Part shown: piece by piece, positions 1 to 8,270 of the stretch
How positions within the stretch are numbered: the stretch's first letter is position 1
Layout: every line of letters begins with the position of its first letter
Origin: Atribacter laminatus
Lineage (GTDB): Bacteria > Atribacterota > Atribacteria > Atribacterales > Atribacteraceae
Assembly (NCBI RefSeq): GCF_015775515.1
Contig: NZ_CP065383.1
Coordinates: 1,674,001-1,738,000 of the forward strand
DNA length: 64,000 bases
Direction: 5' to 3'
Notes under the pieces: model-generated
What the model saw: only the letters and a program-made list of their open reading frames with translations
What the model was told of the DNA's origin: nothing
Databases searched by the model: none
Position numbers and translations under genes: made by a program

Positions 1-78
1 TTGGGTCGAAAAGAATTTCTTAACCCAACAAGGAATTACCAGTCAATTTTTGAAGATGAAAAACATGGGTTTGAGTAA
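1..78 (+). CDS. C-terminal end of an upstream protein (partial)
   Basis: Frame 1 is open from the first base to a TAA at 76-78 and encodes 25 residues ending in DEKHGFE. A strong hairpin terminator follows 16 bases later, as expected at the end of a transcription unit. Too little of the protein is present to assign a family. It could be a chance open frame, but the stop-plus-terminator arrangement argues for a real gene end. Confidence 0.5.
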   Translation: MGRKEFLNPTRNYQSIFEDEKHGFE

Positions 79-94
79 AAAGCAGGTCCTTCCT

Positions 95-129
95 ACGGGG
101 AGATAGGAATCTCCCCGTAATTATTTTTT
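95..129 (+). terminator. Intrinsic terminator
   Basis: A perfect 10-bp stem (95-104 with 109-118, arm ACGGGGAGAT) with a 4-base loop is followed by a T-rich run at 121-129. It ends the partial gene on the left. Because the next gene converges from the right, it may also stop transcripts from the minus strand. Confidence 0.85.
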
Positions 130-130
130 C

Positions 131-580
131 TTAATGAAGAGCAGATAGGCACTTAATAACTGTAACTGGAATACAGGTCCTTTTAATAACATCAACCGTA
201 ACACTTCCTAAGAATATACTGGCGAGTCCAGTTCTTCCATGAGTTCCCATAATAATCATGTCAACCTGGCTTTCTTCAGCAAACTTTACAATCTCTTCGG
301 CAGGTTCTCCAACAAGAACTTCTAAAATTGGTTTTTTTCCCAGCTGGCATCCAGATGAGTTTTTATTGTATTCTTGCTGCATATCGTTTTGGATGGCTTG
401 GATAACATTTTCCCAGGGATTTCCAGGTTCTGAAGTGAGTGCATTCACTTCACCCAAAGTCAGAATATGAGCTAAAGTAAGTTGGGCATCGAAAACCTTA
501 CAAAAGAAAGCCGCATTTTGAATTGCCAGATCAGAAAATGGAGAAAAATCAGTTGGTACCAAAATGTGAGAGATTTTCAA
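131..580 (-). CDS. Universal stress protein (UspA family)
   Basis: The 149-residue product is a single UspA domain, the usual length for the family. It starts KISHILVPTDFS, typical of the first strand and its Asp, and ends with the nucleotide-binding motif GTHGRTGLASIFLGS (G-x2-G-x9-G-S), so it is probably an ATP-binding rather than a non-binding type. The start chosen is TTG at 580, preceded by the strong ribosome site GAGGGAGGG. A longer in-frame reading to 685 adds 35 residues with no family match and has no ribosome site. USPs are cytoplasmic dimers linked to starvation and stress survival; the specific role here is unknown. It is divergent from the zinc-ribbon/pur unit. Confidence 0.92.
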   Translation of the reverse strand: MKISHILVPTDFSPFSDLAIQNAAFFCKVFDAQLTLAHILTLGEVNALTSEPGNPWENVIQAIQNDMQQEYNKNSSGCQLGKKPILEVLVGEPAEEIVKFAEESQVDMIIMGTHGRTGLASIFLGSVTVDVIKRTCIPVTVIKCLSALH

Positions 581-667
581 ATAATGTTCCCTCCCTCTTT
601 TTTTCAACAGATTAACCTTTACCCAGAGAAAAAGCAAGATATTTCTCCTGGGAAGTGGATAAAAATA

Positions 668-676
668 TGCTAAAAT
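668..676 (+). promoter_or_regulatory. Possible extended -10 promoter for the pur unit
   Basis: TGCTAAAAT matches an extended -10 (TGn then TAAAAT at 671-676). No convincing -35 box is visible. It would start transcription near 683, about 40 bases before the TTG start of the zinc-ribbon gene. No purine riboswitch or recognisable PurR site was seen in the 581-722 gap. Confidence 0.3.
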
Positions 677-722
677 GACAAGCAAAATAGAGCCGGTGAT
701 AATGGTACTGGAGGGAGAGGTA

Positions 723-1043
723 TTGAAAAACTATTGGAATATCTTTCGACTTAAAATGCATCTTCGCTCCCTTATTGGAGAAAAAGATCAGGGATTTCTA
801 AGTCTTGGAAAAAAAGCGTTCCAACTGATACATGACAAGGAATTGGAAAGAGAAGATTTAAAAGAAAATGTACAGGAGATTCTTTCCATTGAAGATGAAA
901 TCGATCAGGTTCGGGAAGCACTCCACCGGGAAATGGGACAACCACCTCGCAAGCAATGCCAGTCCTGTGGGAAATATATCGATACCTATGCACGATATTG
1001 TCCCCATTGTGGAAATATTCAAGAAAGGAGTAAGTCAGAATGA
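723..1043 (+). CDS. Zinc-ribbon protein preceding purB
   Basis: The 106-residue protein has a charged, probably helical or coiled-coil body (residues 10-75) and a C-terminal zinc ribbon with two CxxC pairs, CQSCGKYIDTYARYCPHCG. TTG at 723 is preferred because GGAGGGAGAGG lies just upstream. An in-frame ATG at 675 would add 16 residues but has no ribosome site. Its last four bases overlap the purB start (ATGA), so the two are very probably co-transcribed and translationally coupled. I do not recognise a named family. Such small ribbons often bind nucleic acid or act as assembly factors; the function is unknown. Confidence 0.75.
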   Translation: MKNYWNIFRLKMHLRSLIGEKDQGFLSLGKKAFQLIHDKELEREDLKENVQEILSIEDEIDQVREALHREMGQPPRKQCQSCGKYIDTYARYCPHCGNIQERSKSE

Positions 1044-2353
1044 TAGAACGTTACAGTCGACATCAAATGAGTAAAATTTGGGACGAAGAACACCGGGTTC
1101 AAGTTTGGTTAAAAGTTGAAATGTTGGCTTTGGAAGCTTGGGTTAAACTGGGATTATTGACCAAGGATGAATATAAAAAGATTACCGATCAGGTTACTCT
1201 TTCTCTTGATCGTATGAAAGCGATTGAAAGTATCACCCGCCACGATGTCATTGCTTTTCTTAGCAGTTTAACCGAAAAATGCGGCTTAGAATCCCGTTTT
1301 ATTCATTTTGGCATGACGTCATCCGATATGTTGGATACTGCTCAGGCATTTCTTATGAAAGAAGCAGCTGATTTACTTCTTGAAGACTGCCGAAAAGCTC
1401 TCCAATCCATCAAACAAAAAGCCATAAAGTATCGAAGCACGCTTATGGTGGGTCGAACTCATGGAATTCATGCCGAACCAACCACCTTTGGGCTAAAAAT
1501 GGCCATGTGGTATGCCGAAATGCGAAGGAATTACCATCGATTAATCGAAGCTCGCGAAAATATAAGAGTTGGAAAAATTTCTGGAGCAGTAGGGAACTAT
1601 GCGAATATCCCTCCCCTTGTAGAACAATATGTTTGTGAAAAATTGGGTTTAAAACCGGCAGAAGTATCTACCCAGATTATCCAAAGAGACCGTTATGCCG
1701 AATTTGTTTGGGCAATGGCAATGATTGGAACATCCCTAGAAAAGTTTGCTTTGGAGCTGAGAAGCTTGCAAAGAACCGAAATACGAGAGGTTGAAGAAGG
1801 TTTTTCTTCCGGTCAAAAAGGGTCGTCGGCCATGCCTCATAAAAAAAATCCTATCACCGGAGAACAAATATGTGGACTAAGTAGGGTTTTAAGAGGCAAT
1901 CTGGTGGTTGCCATGGAGAACATTCCGCTTTGGCATGAACGGGATATTTCTCATTCTTCAGCTGAACGTATTATTATTCCTGATTGTTGTATACTTTGTG
2001 ATTATTTACTTATTACCTTTTGTCGATTAATGGATAATTTACGAATTTTTCCTGAGAATATGCAAAAGAATTTAGAATCCAATCGTGGCTTAGTTTTTTC
2101 AGAACGAATTCTCCTTGAATTAATTAAGAGAGGTTTAAGTCGGGAAGATGCCTATAAAATTGTTCAAAGCTCGGCGTTGACCACTTGGGAAGATCCCAAT
2201 ACCTCATTTCAGGATGTTTTACTTCAGGATGATGAGCTGAAGAAGTATCTTTCCAAAGAAGAAATCAAAAAGCTTTTTGACTACCAGCATTTTCTTCACT
2301 CAGTCGATTATATTTTTGAAAATACTGGTTTAAATGAGGAGGATCAAGGGTGA
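1040..2353 (+). CDS. purB: Adenylosuccinate lyase
   Basis: This fumarase/aspartase-superfamily enzyme makes two cuts in purine synthesis: SAICAR to AICAR plus fumarate, and adenylosuccinate to AMP plus fumarate. The 437-residue length is normal for the bacterial type. Visible motifs are GRTHGIHAEPTTFG (catalytic His region), FIHFGMTSSD, and the signature loop SSAMPHKKNP containing the catalytic Ser. It is the first pur gene of a tightly packed run: the start overlaps the zinc-ribbon stop, and the next gene overlaps this stop (GTGA). Cytoplasmic homotetramer by family knowledge. Confidence 0.98.
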   Translation: MIERYSRHQMSKIWDEEHRVQVWLKVEMLALEAWVKLGLLTKDEYKKITDQVTLSLDRMKAIESITRHDVIAFLSSLTEKCGLESRFIHFGMTSSDMLDTAQAFLMKEAADLLLEDCRKALQSIKQKAIKYRSTLMVGRTHGIHAEPTTFGLKMAMWYAEMRRNYHRLIEARENIRVGKISGAVGNYANIPPLVEQYVCEKLGLKPAEVSTQIIQRDRYAEFVWAMAMIGTSLEKFALELRSLQRTEIREVEEGFSSGQKGSSAMPHKKNPITGEQICGLSRVLRGNLVVAMENIPLWHERDISHSSAERIIIPDCCILCDYLLITFCRLMDNLRIFPENMQKNLESNRGLVFSERILLELIKRGLSREDAYKIVQSSALTTWEDPNTSFQDVLLQDDELKKYLSKEEIKKLFDYQHFLHSVDYIFENTGLNEEDQG

Positions 2354-3378
2354 TAGAAGGATGGACTTATAAAAAAGCTGGTGTAAATGTTGATTTAGCC
2401 AATACGACAGTTGAAAAAATAAAAAATTTGGTGAAATCTACCCGAAGGTCTGAGGTAATTGCCGATATCGGCGGTTTTTCTGGTATTTTTTGTATGGGAG
2501 AAACAGGTAAAAACCGTCCTTGTTTGGTTGCCAGTACCGATGGTGTTGGGACCAAGCTAAAGATTGCTATTCATCTAGGGATACACGATTCGATCGGAAT
2601 CGATCTGGTTGCTATGTGTGTAAACGATATTCTTTGTACTGGTGCCGAACCTTGGTTTTTCCTCGATTATTTTGCTTGTGGAAAATTACGTTCTGAAATT
2701 CTGGAAAAAGTTATTTCGGGAGTTGTCAAGGGGTGTCAATTGGCTGGATGTGCATTATTGGGAGGAGAAACTGCTGAAATGCCAGGAATGTACCAGGATA
2801 ATGATTATGATTTAGCTGGTTTTGTAGTCGGGTCAGTTTTAGAAAAAAGAATTATCGACGGACGTAATATTCAAAAAGGTGATGGAGTTATTGCTTTGGC
2901 CTCATCAGGGCTTCATAGTAATGGATTTTCTTTGGTTAGGAAGGTTTTAGATTGGAACCATGTTCAATACGATCATGTGATTGGTGACCTTGACTTAGCC
3001 CAAGAATTATTAATGCCAACCCGAATTTATGTAAAGAGCATTTTGAAACTGCTTCAGGAAGTACCGGTCCGGGGAATTGCCCATATTACCGGGGGTGGAG
3101 TCGTGGAAAATGTTCCCCGTATTCTTCCTCAACACCATGGAATATTGCTCTTCAAGAATGAGATTCACATCCCTGAAATCTTTTCCTTTATACAGAAAAT
3201 TGGAAAAATACCAGAAACCGAAATGTGGCGAACCTTTAATATGGGTATAGGGATGATTATTATTGTTGAAAAATCTGAAGTTGACAAAACACTCAATTTA
3301 CTTACCAAAAATGGTGAAAATGCCTATCTGATTGGAGAAGTCGTCTCAGAACAAGAAGGGGTGAAATGGAGTGAATGA
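2350..3378 (+). CDS. purM: Phosphoribosylformylglycinamidine cyclo-ligase (AIR synthetase)
   Basis: PurM closes the imidazole ring: FGAM plus ATP gives AIR. The 342 residues match the family length. Motifs seen are VASTDGVGTKLKIA (substrate/ATP-binding strand), MCVNDILCTGAEPWFFLDY, GGETAEMPGMY and the glycine-rich HITGGGVVENVPR. Translation begins at GTG 2350, which overlaps the purB stop by four bases; the next gene, purN, overlaps by eight. The gene for the preceding step (purL) is not in the window. Confidence 0.98.
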   Translation: MIEGWTYKKAGVNVDLANTTVEKIKNLVKSTRRSEVIADIGGFSGIFCMGETGKNRPCLVASTDGVGTKLKIAIHLGIHDSIGIDLVAMCVNDILCTGAEPWFFLDYFACGKLRSEILEKVISGVVKGCQLAGCALLGGETAEMPGMYQDNDYDLAGFVVGSVLEKRIIDGRNIQKGDGVIALASSGLHSNGFSLVRKVLDWNHVQYDHVIGDLDLAQELLMPTRIYVKSILKLLQEVPVRGIAHITGGGVVENVPRILPQHHGILLFKNEIHIPEIFSFIQKIGKIPETEMWRTFNMGIGMIIIVEKSEVDKTLNLLTKNGENAYLIGEVVSEQEGVKWSE

Positions 3379-3991
3379 AAAAAATATTGTTGTTTTGGTT
3401 TCGGGAAGAGGAACCAATCTTCAAGCAATCATCGATGCGACTCAATCCGGTTATATTCCCGGAAAAATTTCTTTAGTGATCAGCGACTGTCCTGATGCCT
3501 TGGCTTTGATAAGGGCTCAAAAAGCGAATATTCCAACTTTAATTCTCGATTTTAAGAGTTTTTCTGGAAAAAAAGTTTATGAAGATGAACTTTTAAGAGT
3601 CCTAAAAAAGGAAAATCCATCAGTCATCTGTCTGGCTGGTTATATGCGAATCGTTGGGAAGACCGTTATTTCTCAATTTTATCATCGAATCCTTAATATC
3701 CATCCTTCTCTCTTACCAGCCTTTCCTGGTTTAGATGCTCAAAAACAAGCCCTAGAATATGGAGTGAAAGTGAGTGGATGTACAGTTCACTTTGTAGACG
3801 AAGGGATGGACACCGGCCCAATTATTCTCCAAGCTCCGGTTCTAGTCAAAGAAACTGACACGGTAGAAACGCTTTCTCAGTCAATTCTTGAGAAAGAACA
3901 TGAAATCTATTGTCAAGCGATTAAGATGCTATTGGAAGAGAAGCTCATGATACAGGGAAGAACGGTTAGGGTAAAGGGGGGAATTAAATGA
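3371..3991 (+). CDS. purN: Phosphoribosylglycinamide formyltransferase (folate-dependent)
   Basis: PurN transfers a formyl group from 10-formyl-tetrahydrofolate to GAR. It has the N-terminal SGRGTNLQAII phosphate loop, the catalytic NIHPSLLPAFPG segment with the conserved Asn and His, and the CTVHFVDEGMDTGPII segment with the catalytic Asp. The 206 residues are normal for the family. GTG at 3371 is the start; it lies inside the end of purM and the frame overlaps purD by four bases (ATGA), so it is part of the same operon. The formate-dependent alternative PurT is not seen here. Confidence 0.98.
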   Translation: MNEKNIVVLVSGRGTNLQAIIDATQSGYIPGKISLVISDCPDALALIRAQKANIPTLILDFKSFSGKKVYEDELLRVLKKENPSVICLAGYMRIVGKTVISQFYHRILNIHPSLLPAFPGLDAQKQALEYGVKVSGCTVHFVDEGMDTGPIILQAPVLVKETDTVETLSQSILEKEHEIYCQAIKMLLEEKLMIQGRTVRVKGGIK

Positions 3992-5271
3992 AAGTCATGT
4001 TAATTGGAAGTGGGGGAAGAGAACACTGCATTGTCTGGAAAATTAAACAAAATCAGGAAGTAAAGGAATTATATTGCATACCAGGAAATGGGGGCATAAG
4101 TTCTCTGGGAGTATGCAATACCTTGAATACTTTACAGGATATGGTTCAGTTTGCCAAAGAAAAGGAGATAAACCTTACCCTGGTTGGTCCCGAAGCTCCA
4201 CTGGCTAAAGGATTGGTTGACCTCTTTCAATCAGCGAAATTAGCAATTGTAGGTCCTAACCAGGATGCGGCACGACTTGAATCAAGTAAGGTGTATGCCA
4301 AGCAATTTATGAAAAAAAATAAAATTCCAACTGCTCAATTTGAAGTTTTTAATCGTTCTGATTCGGCTATTACCTACCTTAAATCTGGTTTAAATTTCCC
4401 TTTGGTCATTAAGGCTGATGGGTTAGCGGCCGGGAAAGGAGTTTTTATTGTTGAAGATGAAGAAGAAGCCGAAGACGTTGTTGTTGATTTGATGGTTAAT
4501 AAAATATTTGGGGATGCCGGGAACCAGATTATTGTAGAAGAATGTCTTGAAGGAGAAGAAGCGACAATTATGTTTCTTTTCGATGGAAAGTCCTATTGTA
4601 TCCTTCCTTCTTCCCAGGACCATAAAAGAATTGGAGACAGCGATGTAGGACCTAACACCGGGGGGATGGGTGCTTATTCTCCAGCACCACTGGTCACCGA
4701 TCAAATATTGAAAAAAATTGAAGTAAATATCATTCATCCTTTTATTGAAGGAATTCAGCAAGAAAAATTGGATTATCGGGGAGTTGTCTATCTGGGTTTG
4801 ATGATAACCCATCATTCGGATATTCATGTTTTGGAATTTAATGTTCGTTTGGGAGATCCAGAAACCCAAGTTGTTTTACCTCGGCTTAGAAACGATTGGT
4901 TAGATTTAAGTTTAGCTCTTTATCAGGGTTCACTTTCCAAGGTCAAGCTTGAAGTAGATGCTCAAAAACTTTTGGGAGTGGTATTAACCAGTCGCGGTTA
5001 TCCGGGGAATTATGAAATCGGGAAGAGAATTGATGGTTTAGAAGATTTTCCCAATGAACCGCAGGGAAAGGTTCTGGTTTTTCATGCCGGAACCCAGATA
5101 AAGGACAATCAAATTGTTACAACTGGGGGGAGAGTGTTAAATGTATGTGCTTTTGGCGATACTCTTAAAAAGGCAGCTTACAATGCTTATTTAGCAATTG
5201 GGAAAATCAGCTTCGAAAATATGTATTATCGTCGGGATATTGGATACCGTGCTTTTCATCGGGAGGGATAA
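3988..5271 (+). CDS. purD: Phosphoribosylamine-glycine ligase (GAR synthetase)
   Basis: PurD joins phosphoribosylamine to glycine using ATP. The 427-residue ATP-grasp protein begins MKVMLIGSGGREHCIVWKI, the standard N-terminal GGREHA-type phosphate loop. It contains the ATP-grasp segment PLVIKADGLAAGKGV and the metal/ATP motif LEFNVRLGDPETQVVLPR. The nonadjacent purine steps purM, purN and purD are grouped here. The start ATG overlaps purN and the stop is two bases before purE. Confidence 0.98.
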   Translation: MKVMLIGSGGREHCIVWKIKQNQEVKELYCIPGNGGISSLGVCNTLNTLQDMVQFAKEKEINLTLVGPEAPLAKGLVDLFQSAKLAIVGPNQDAARLESSKVYAKQFMKKNKIPTAQFEVFNRSDSAITYLKSGLNFPLVIKADGLAAGKGVFIVEDEEEAEDVVVDLMVNKIFGDAGNQIIVEECLEGEEATIMFLFDGKSYCILPSSQDHKRIGDSDVGPNTGGMGAYSPAPLVTDQILKKIEVNIIHPFIEGIQQEKLDYRGVVYLGLMITHHSDIHVLEFNVRLGDPETQVVLPRLRNDWLDLSLALYQGSLSKVKLEVDAQKLLGVVLTSRGYPGNYEIGKRIDGLEDFPNEPQGKVLVFHAGTQIKDNQIVTTGGRVLNVCAFGDTLKKAAYNAYLAIGKISFENMYYRRDIGYRAFHREG

Positions 5272-5273
5272 CT

Positions 5274-5759
5274 ATGTCGGTTTATGTGGTTATTGGAAGT
5301 AAACATGATTTCAGCTACGCCCTGAAATGTATTGAGCTTCTTGATAAGTTTGGAATTCAGCATCGACTTTTTATCGCTTCTGCCCATCGGACTCCAGAAA
5401 AAATTGATGAAATATTACATTTGGTAAAAGAGAACCATATTCAGGTTCTTATTGCCATGGCTGGATATGCGGCTCATCTTCCCGGGGTTTTGGCTGCCCG
5501 TGCACTATGTCCGGTTATTGGAGTCCCACTGGATTCTTCCTCGCTTTTAGGACTGGATGCTTTATTTTCCATCGTTCAAATGCCGGCTGGCATACCCTGT
5601 GCCTGTGTGGGAATCGGAGAAAGTGGAGCTAAGAATGCAGCTATCTTGGCAGCTGAGATTTTAGCCCTTCAAAATTCTCAATTACAAGAGAGAATAAAAG
5701 CTTATCGAGAAGAAATGAAAGAAGCGGTTATTCAGGCTAATCGGGAAATAGCCCCTTGA
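5274..5759 (+). CDS. purE: N5-carboxyaminoimidazole ribonucleotide mutase / AIR carboxylase
   Basis: The 161-residue protein is a PurE: phosphate-binding loop IGSKHD (usual form GSKSD), catalytic SAHRTP with the conserved His, and a class I-like AAHLPGVLAA loop. The residue before AAHLPG is Tyr in AGYAAHLPG, where Gly is common. Class I enzymes act on N5-CAIR made by PurK, while class II enzymes use CO2 directly. No purK is present in the window, so which reaction it carries out cannot be settled from context. It is the last gene of the pur run and is followed by a strong terminator. Confidence 0.95.
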   Translation: MSVYVVIGSKHDFSYALKCIELLDKFGIQHRLFIASAHRTPEKIDEILHLVKENHIQVLIAMAGYAAHLPGVLAARALCPVIGVPLDSSSLLGLDALFSIVQMPAGIPCACVGIGESGAKNAAILAAEILALQNSQLQERIKAYREEMKEAVIQANREIAP

Positions 5760-5775
5760 TTTCATGAAAAAACAA

Positions 5776-5815
5776 TAAAAAAAGCCTCCCCTTTCAAAGG
5801 GGAGGCTTTTTTTAT
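5776..5815. terminator. Bidirectional intrinsic terminator
   Basis: A perfect GC-rich stem AAAGCCTCCCC/GGGGAGGCTTT around 5781-5809 is flanked by A-rich sequence on the left and a T-run on the right. It can therefore stop the purE transcript on the plus strand and the radical SAM transcript coming from the right. Confidence 0.93.
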
Positions 5816-7264
5816 TTAGACTTTTGCTTTTTCTTTATGAGATTTTGGAGCTGGTGTTTCTTTTAGTTTTTCCAGGTACTCTTTTCTTTCAGTTTTATAA
5901 TCTTTGTAATAGATGGTTCCTTTGTAGTTTTCTTCCCAGTATGGGTCAGATAATTCTTTAAAAGCTTGAGAATACTTATCGATATCATCTTTCAGTTCTT
6001 TGATGAGACTGTCAGCACCTTCATGGCTGGGTCGTGCTCCGTATTTTTCTACAACATCTCGAAGGACTTGAGGAACATCGATCAACATGCAAGGACGCAT
6101 TAAATTATTGTCATACGGTTGATTTTCTTGAATCGCCCGGAAGAAGGGTGAAGAAAAGACCTCTTTCAAACTTTTATCCTTGATATTGTCAACAGTAAAG
6201 TGACAAAATACGCAAGGTTCAACATCGCCAGCATTGTTGATATGGAAATATCGTCGACCACCGGCTATACAACCCCCAACATATGGTCCGTCATTCCAAA
6301 AATCACCGATGAAAATTGGCTTGTCGTATCGTAGATGGTGAACTTGATTACGGATGTGAAGACGTTGCTCAGGTGTTGGCATGAGATTCATGTCTGGTTT
6401 TTTTCCAATCGGGACATAGGTAAAGTACCAGCCAAAACTCACCCCTTTGTTGATCAAGCCATCCATAAATTCGTCACTGCAAACCAATTCGGTATTGTTT
6501 CGGGTGGCAGTAATGGAAAATCCAAAGAGTGCTCCTTCGTCACGAAGAGCTTCCATGGCATTCATGATTTTCTTGTAAGTTCCTTTGCCGCGTCGAGCAT
6601 CGGTTTCAGCTTCATAACCCTCAACACTAATAGCTGGATAAACATTACCCATTTGAGCTAAACGCTTTGCCATGTCTCGATCAATAAGGGTTCCATTGGT
6701 GTAAACTTGGAAGGAGAGTTCGCTGTGTTTTTCCATTAGATCAATTTGTTCTTTACGGAGAAAAGGTTCTCCACCAGAAATGGTGAGGAAATTCATGCCC
6801 AATTCATTAGCCTCAGTAAAAATTCTGTCAAGGACTTCTATTGGCATATCGCTTTCTTTGCGATATTCGCCGGCATAACATCCATAACAGTTGAGGTTAC
6901 AACGCATGCTTGGGCTTACTACAAAAAACATGGGTACTTGACAGCCTAATTCCTTTTCAATTTTTTGTCTTTTAGGAACTCCTAAAAGAATGCTTTTGCA
7001 GATGAGATTTTCAATTAGCTTCCGTCTCACGTTAGGATGAATTTCTTGAAGCACTCGCCGTGCCAGCACTATCTGAGGTCTTTTTTCCTCAAACATCTGA
7101 CGAAGTCCACGAATCTGGTCACGATAAAACTCAATCGGTGTAAGTTTTTCGGCTAGATAGGTTAAACGGATAATAGATTCGTCGGAGGAGTTTCGTAAAG
7201 AACCGACCATTGCTTTGACAACCTGTTCTGCAGTAAAAGCTTTTATGGAATCAAAATAACCCAT
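5816..7264 (-). CDS. Radical SAM protein with SPASM-like C-terminal region
   Basis: The 482-residue protein has the radical SAM cluster motif CNLNCYGC at residues 122-129, followed by the SAM-binding TISGGEPFL segment. Downstream are further cysteines (CIAGG, EPCVFCHF, RPCML) typical of extra Fe-S clusters in SPASM/twitch proteins. About 110 residues precede the radical SAM core and a Lys/Glu-rich tail follows it. ATG at 7264 is chosen because AAGGAGG lies eight bases upstream; the longer frame to 7282 has no such site. It stands alone between terminator and promoter, so the substrate cannot be guessed from neighbours. Families with this layout include peptide maturases and haem/cofactor enzymes. 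Confidence 0.88.
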   Translation of the reverse strand: MGYFDSIKAFTAEQVVKAMVGSLRNSSDESIIRLTYLAEKLTPIEFYRDQIRGLRQMFEEKRPQIVLARRVLQEIHPNVRRKLIENLICKSILLGVPKRQKIEKELGCQVPMFFVVSPSMRCNLNCYGCYAGEYRKESDMPIEVLDRIFTEANELGMNFLTISGGEPFLRKEQIDLMEKHSELSFQVYTNGTLIDRDMAKRLAQMGNVYPAISVEGYEAETDARRGKGTYKKIMNAMEALRDEGALFGFSITATRNNTELVCSDEFMDGLINKGVSFGWYFTYVPIGKKPDMNLMPTPEQRLHIRNQVHHLRYDKPIFIGDFWNDGPYVGGCIAGGRRYFHINNAGDVEPCVFCHFTVDNIKDKSLKEVFSSPFFRAIQENQPYDNNLMRPCMLIDVPQVLRDVVEKYGARPSHEGADSLIKELKDDIDKYSQAFKELSDPYWEENYKGTIYYKDYKTERKEYLEKLKETPAPKSHKEKAKV

Positions 7265-7351
7265 ATTATGAACCTCCTTCATACGACGTGTTTATTCTAT
7301 AGAACATATAAAACCACCCCTTATGGAGTATAGTAAGTAACCGATATAACA

Positions 7352-7381
7352 AGTATACTCTTCAGAACCTATCGTTTTCAA
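7352..7381 (-). promoter_or_regulatory. Probable promoter of the radical SAM gene
   Basis: On the minus strand a -35 TTGAAA (7376-7381) and a -10 TATACT (7352-7357) are separated by 18 bases. The sequence AAGAGTATAC of the -10 region recurs 57 bases further upstream (7410-7419), which could be a second start or a regulator site. Confidence 0.5.
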
Positions 7382-7547
7382 AATCGTTCTTATCATTTCA
7401 TGCGTTCCCGTATACTCTTTTTACGTAATTTCGGATAGGAAAGTTTTAAGTTACGAGTTTCATAGGTACTTAAAAGCATAATTATAAAATAAATTAAAGA
7501 AAAACTAAATACTTTACACTTCTATATTATAGCAAAAAAATTAAATT

Positions 7548-8159
7548 TCAACCTTGGATGCTATGACGAATTAAATCATAATTCCTTTTGACTTCTTTAA
7601 TATCTTCCCAGGTAAGGTAACGGGGAGAACCCCTAGAACGATCGTTATAACGGAGGAGAAAACTGGGATGAAACATGGGAAATATTTTTTTGCCACCTCT
7701 CCATTCCTGCCAGACGCCGCGAATTTTGCTAATCGGATTTTTGGTATTGAGAAGGTAGCTGGTTGGAACACTGCCTAAGGTGATGATAAAAGTCGGGTTG
7801 ATAATAGCTATTTGTGCTTCCAAATAAGGGAAGCAGGCATCTATTTCCTGAGATTCTGGATTTCGATTTCCTGGTGGACGGCATTTTACCATGTTAGCAA
7901 TAAATACCTCTTCCCGAGTAATTTTAACCGATTGTAAAATTTGGGTCAGGAGCTTCCCGGCTCTTCCAACAAAGGGACTTCCCGTTCGATCCTCTTCTTC
8001 TCCAGGACCTTCACCAATAAACATGATAATTGCATCAGGATTTCCTTCACCAAATACAGTATGGTTTCGGTTATTAGCTAAGGGGCATAAATGACAACTA
8101 TTAACTTCCTGGCGAATTTCATCTAAAAGCTGTTCTTTTTTTGATTTTTGGTATGACAT
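7548..8159 (-). CDS. Uracil-DNA glycosylase, family 4 (Fe-S type)
   Basis: Family 4 UDGs remove uracil from DNA and carry a [4Fe-4S] cluster. The 203-residue protein shows motif A GEGPGEEEDRTG, the N-terminal cluster pair C22-x2-C25 (CHLCPL), the third cluster region KCRPPGNRNP, and the C-terminal motif MFHPSFLLR. The family is common in thermophiles and anaerobes, where cytosine deamination is a threat. It starts at ATG 8159. The gap of 111 bases to the next upstream gene leaves room for its own promoter. Confidence 0.95.
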   Translation of the reverse strand: MSYQKSKKEQLLDEIRQEVNSCHLCPLANNRNHTVFGEGNPDAIIMFIGEGPGEEEDRTGSPFVGRAGKLLTQILQSVKITREEVFIANMVKCRPPGNRNPESQEIDACFPYLEAQIAIINPTFIITLGSVPTSYLLNTKNPISKIRGVWQEWRGGKKIFPMFHPSFLLRYNDRSRGSPRYLTWEDIKEVKRNYDLIRHSIQG

Positions 8160-8270
8160 CTTTCACTATCCTACGGCATAGATTAAAAAAACCTCTCAAA
8201 GATCATCAGATGATTTTTGAAAAAATTTCTAAGAACTTATCTTAGTTATAGTATATTGATACGGTTTTTT

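Noticed and set aside
4423-4869. 148-codon minus-strand frame inside purD
   Set aside because: It lies fully within a certain purD gene, has no ribosome site and its low-complexity translation resembles no family.
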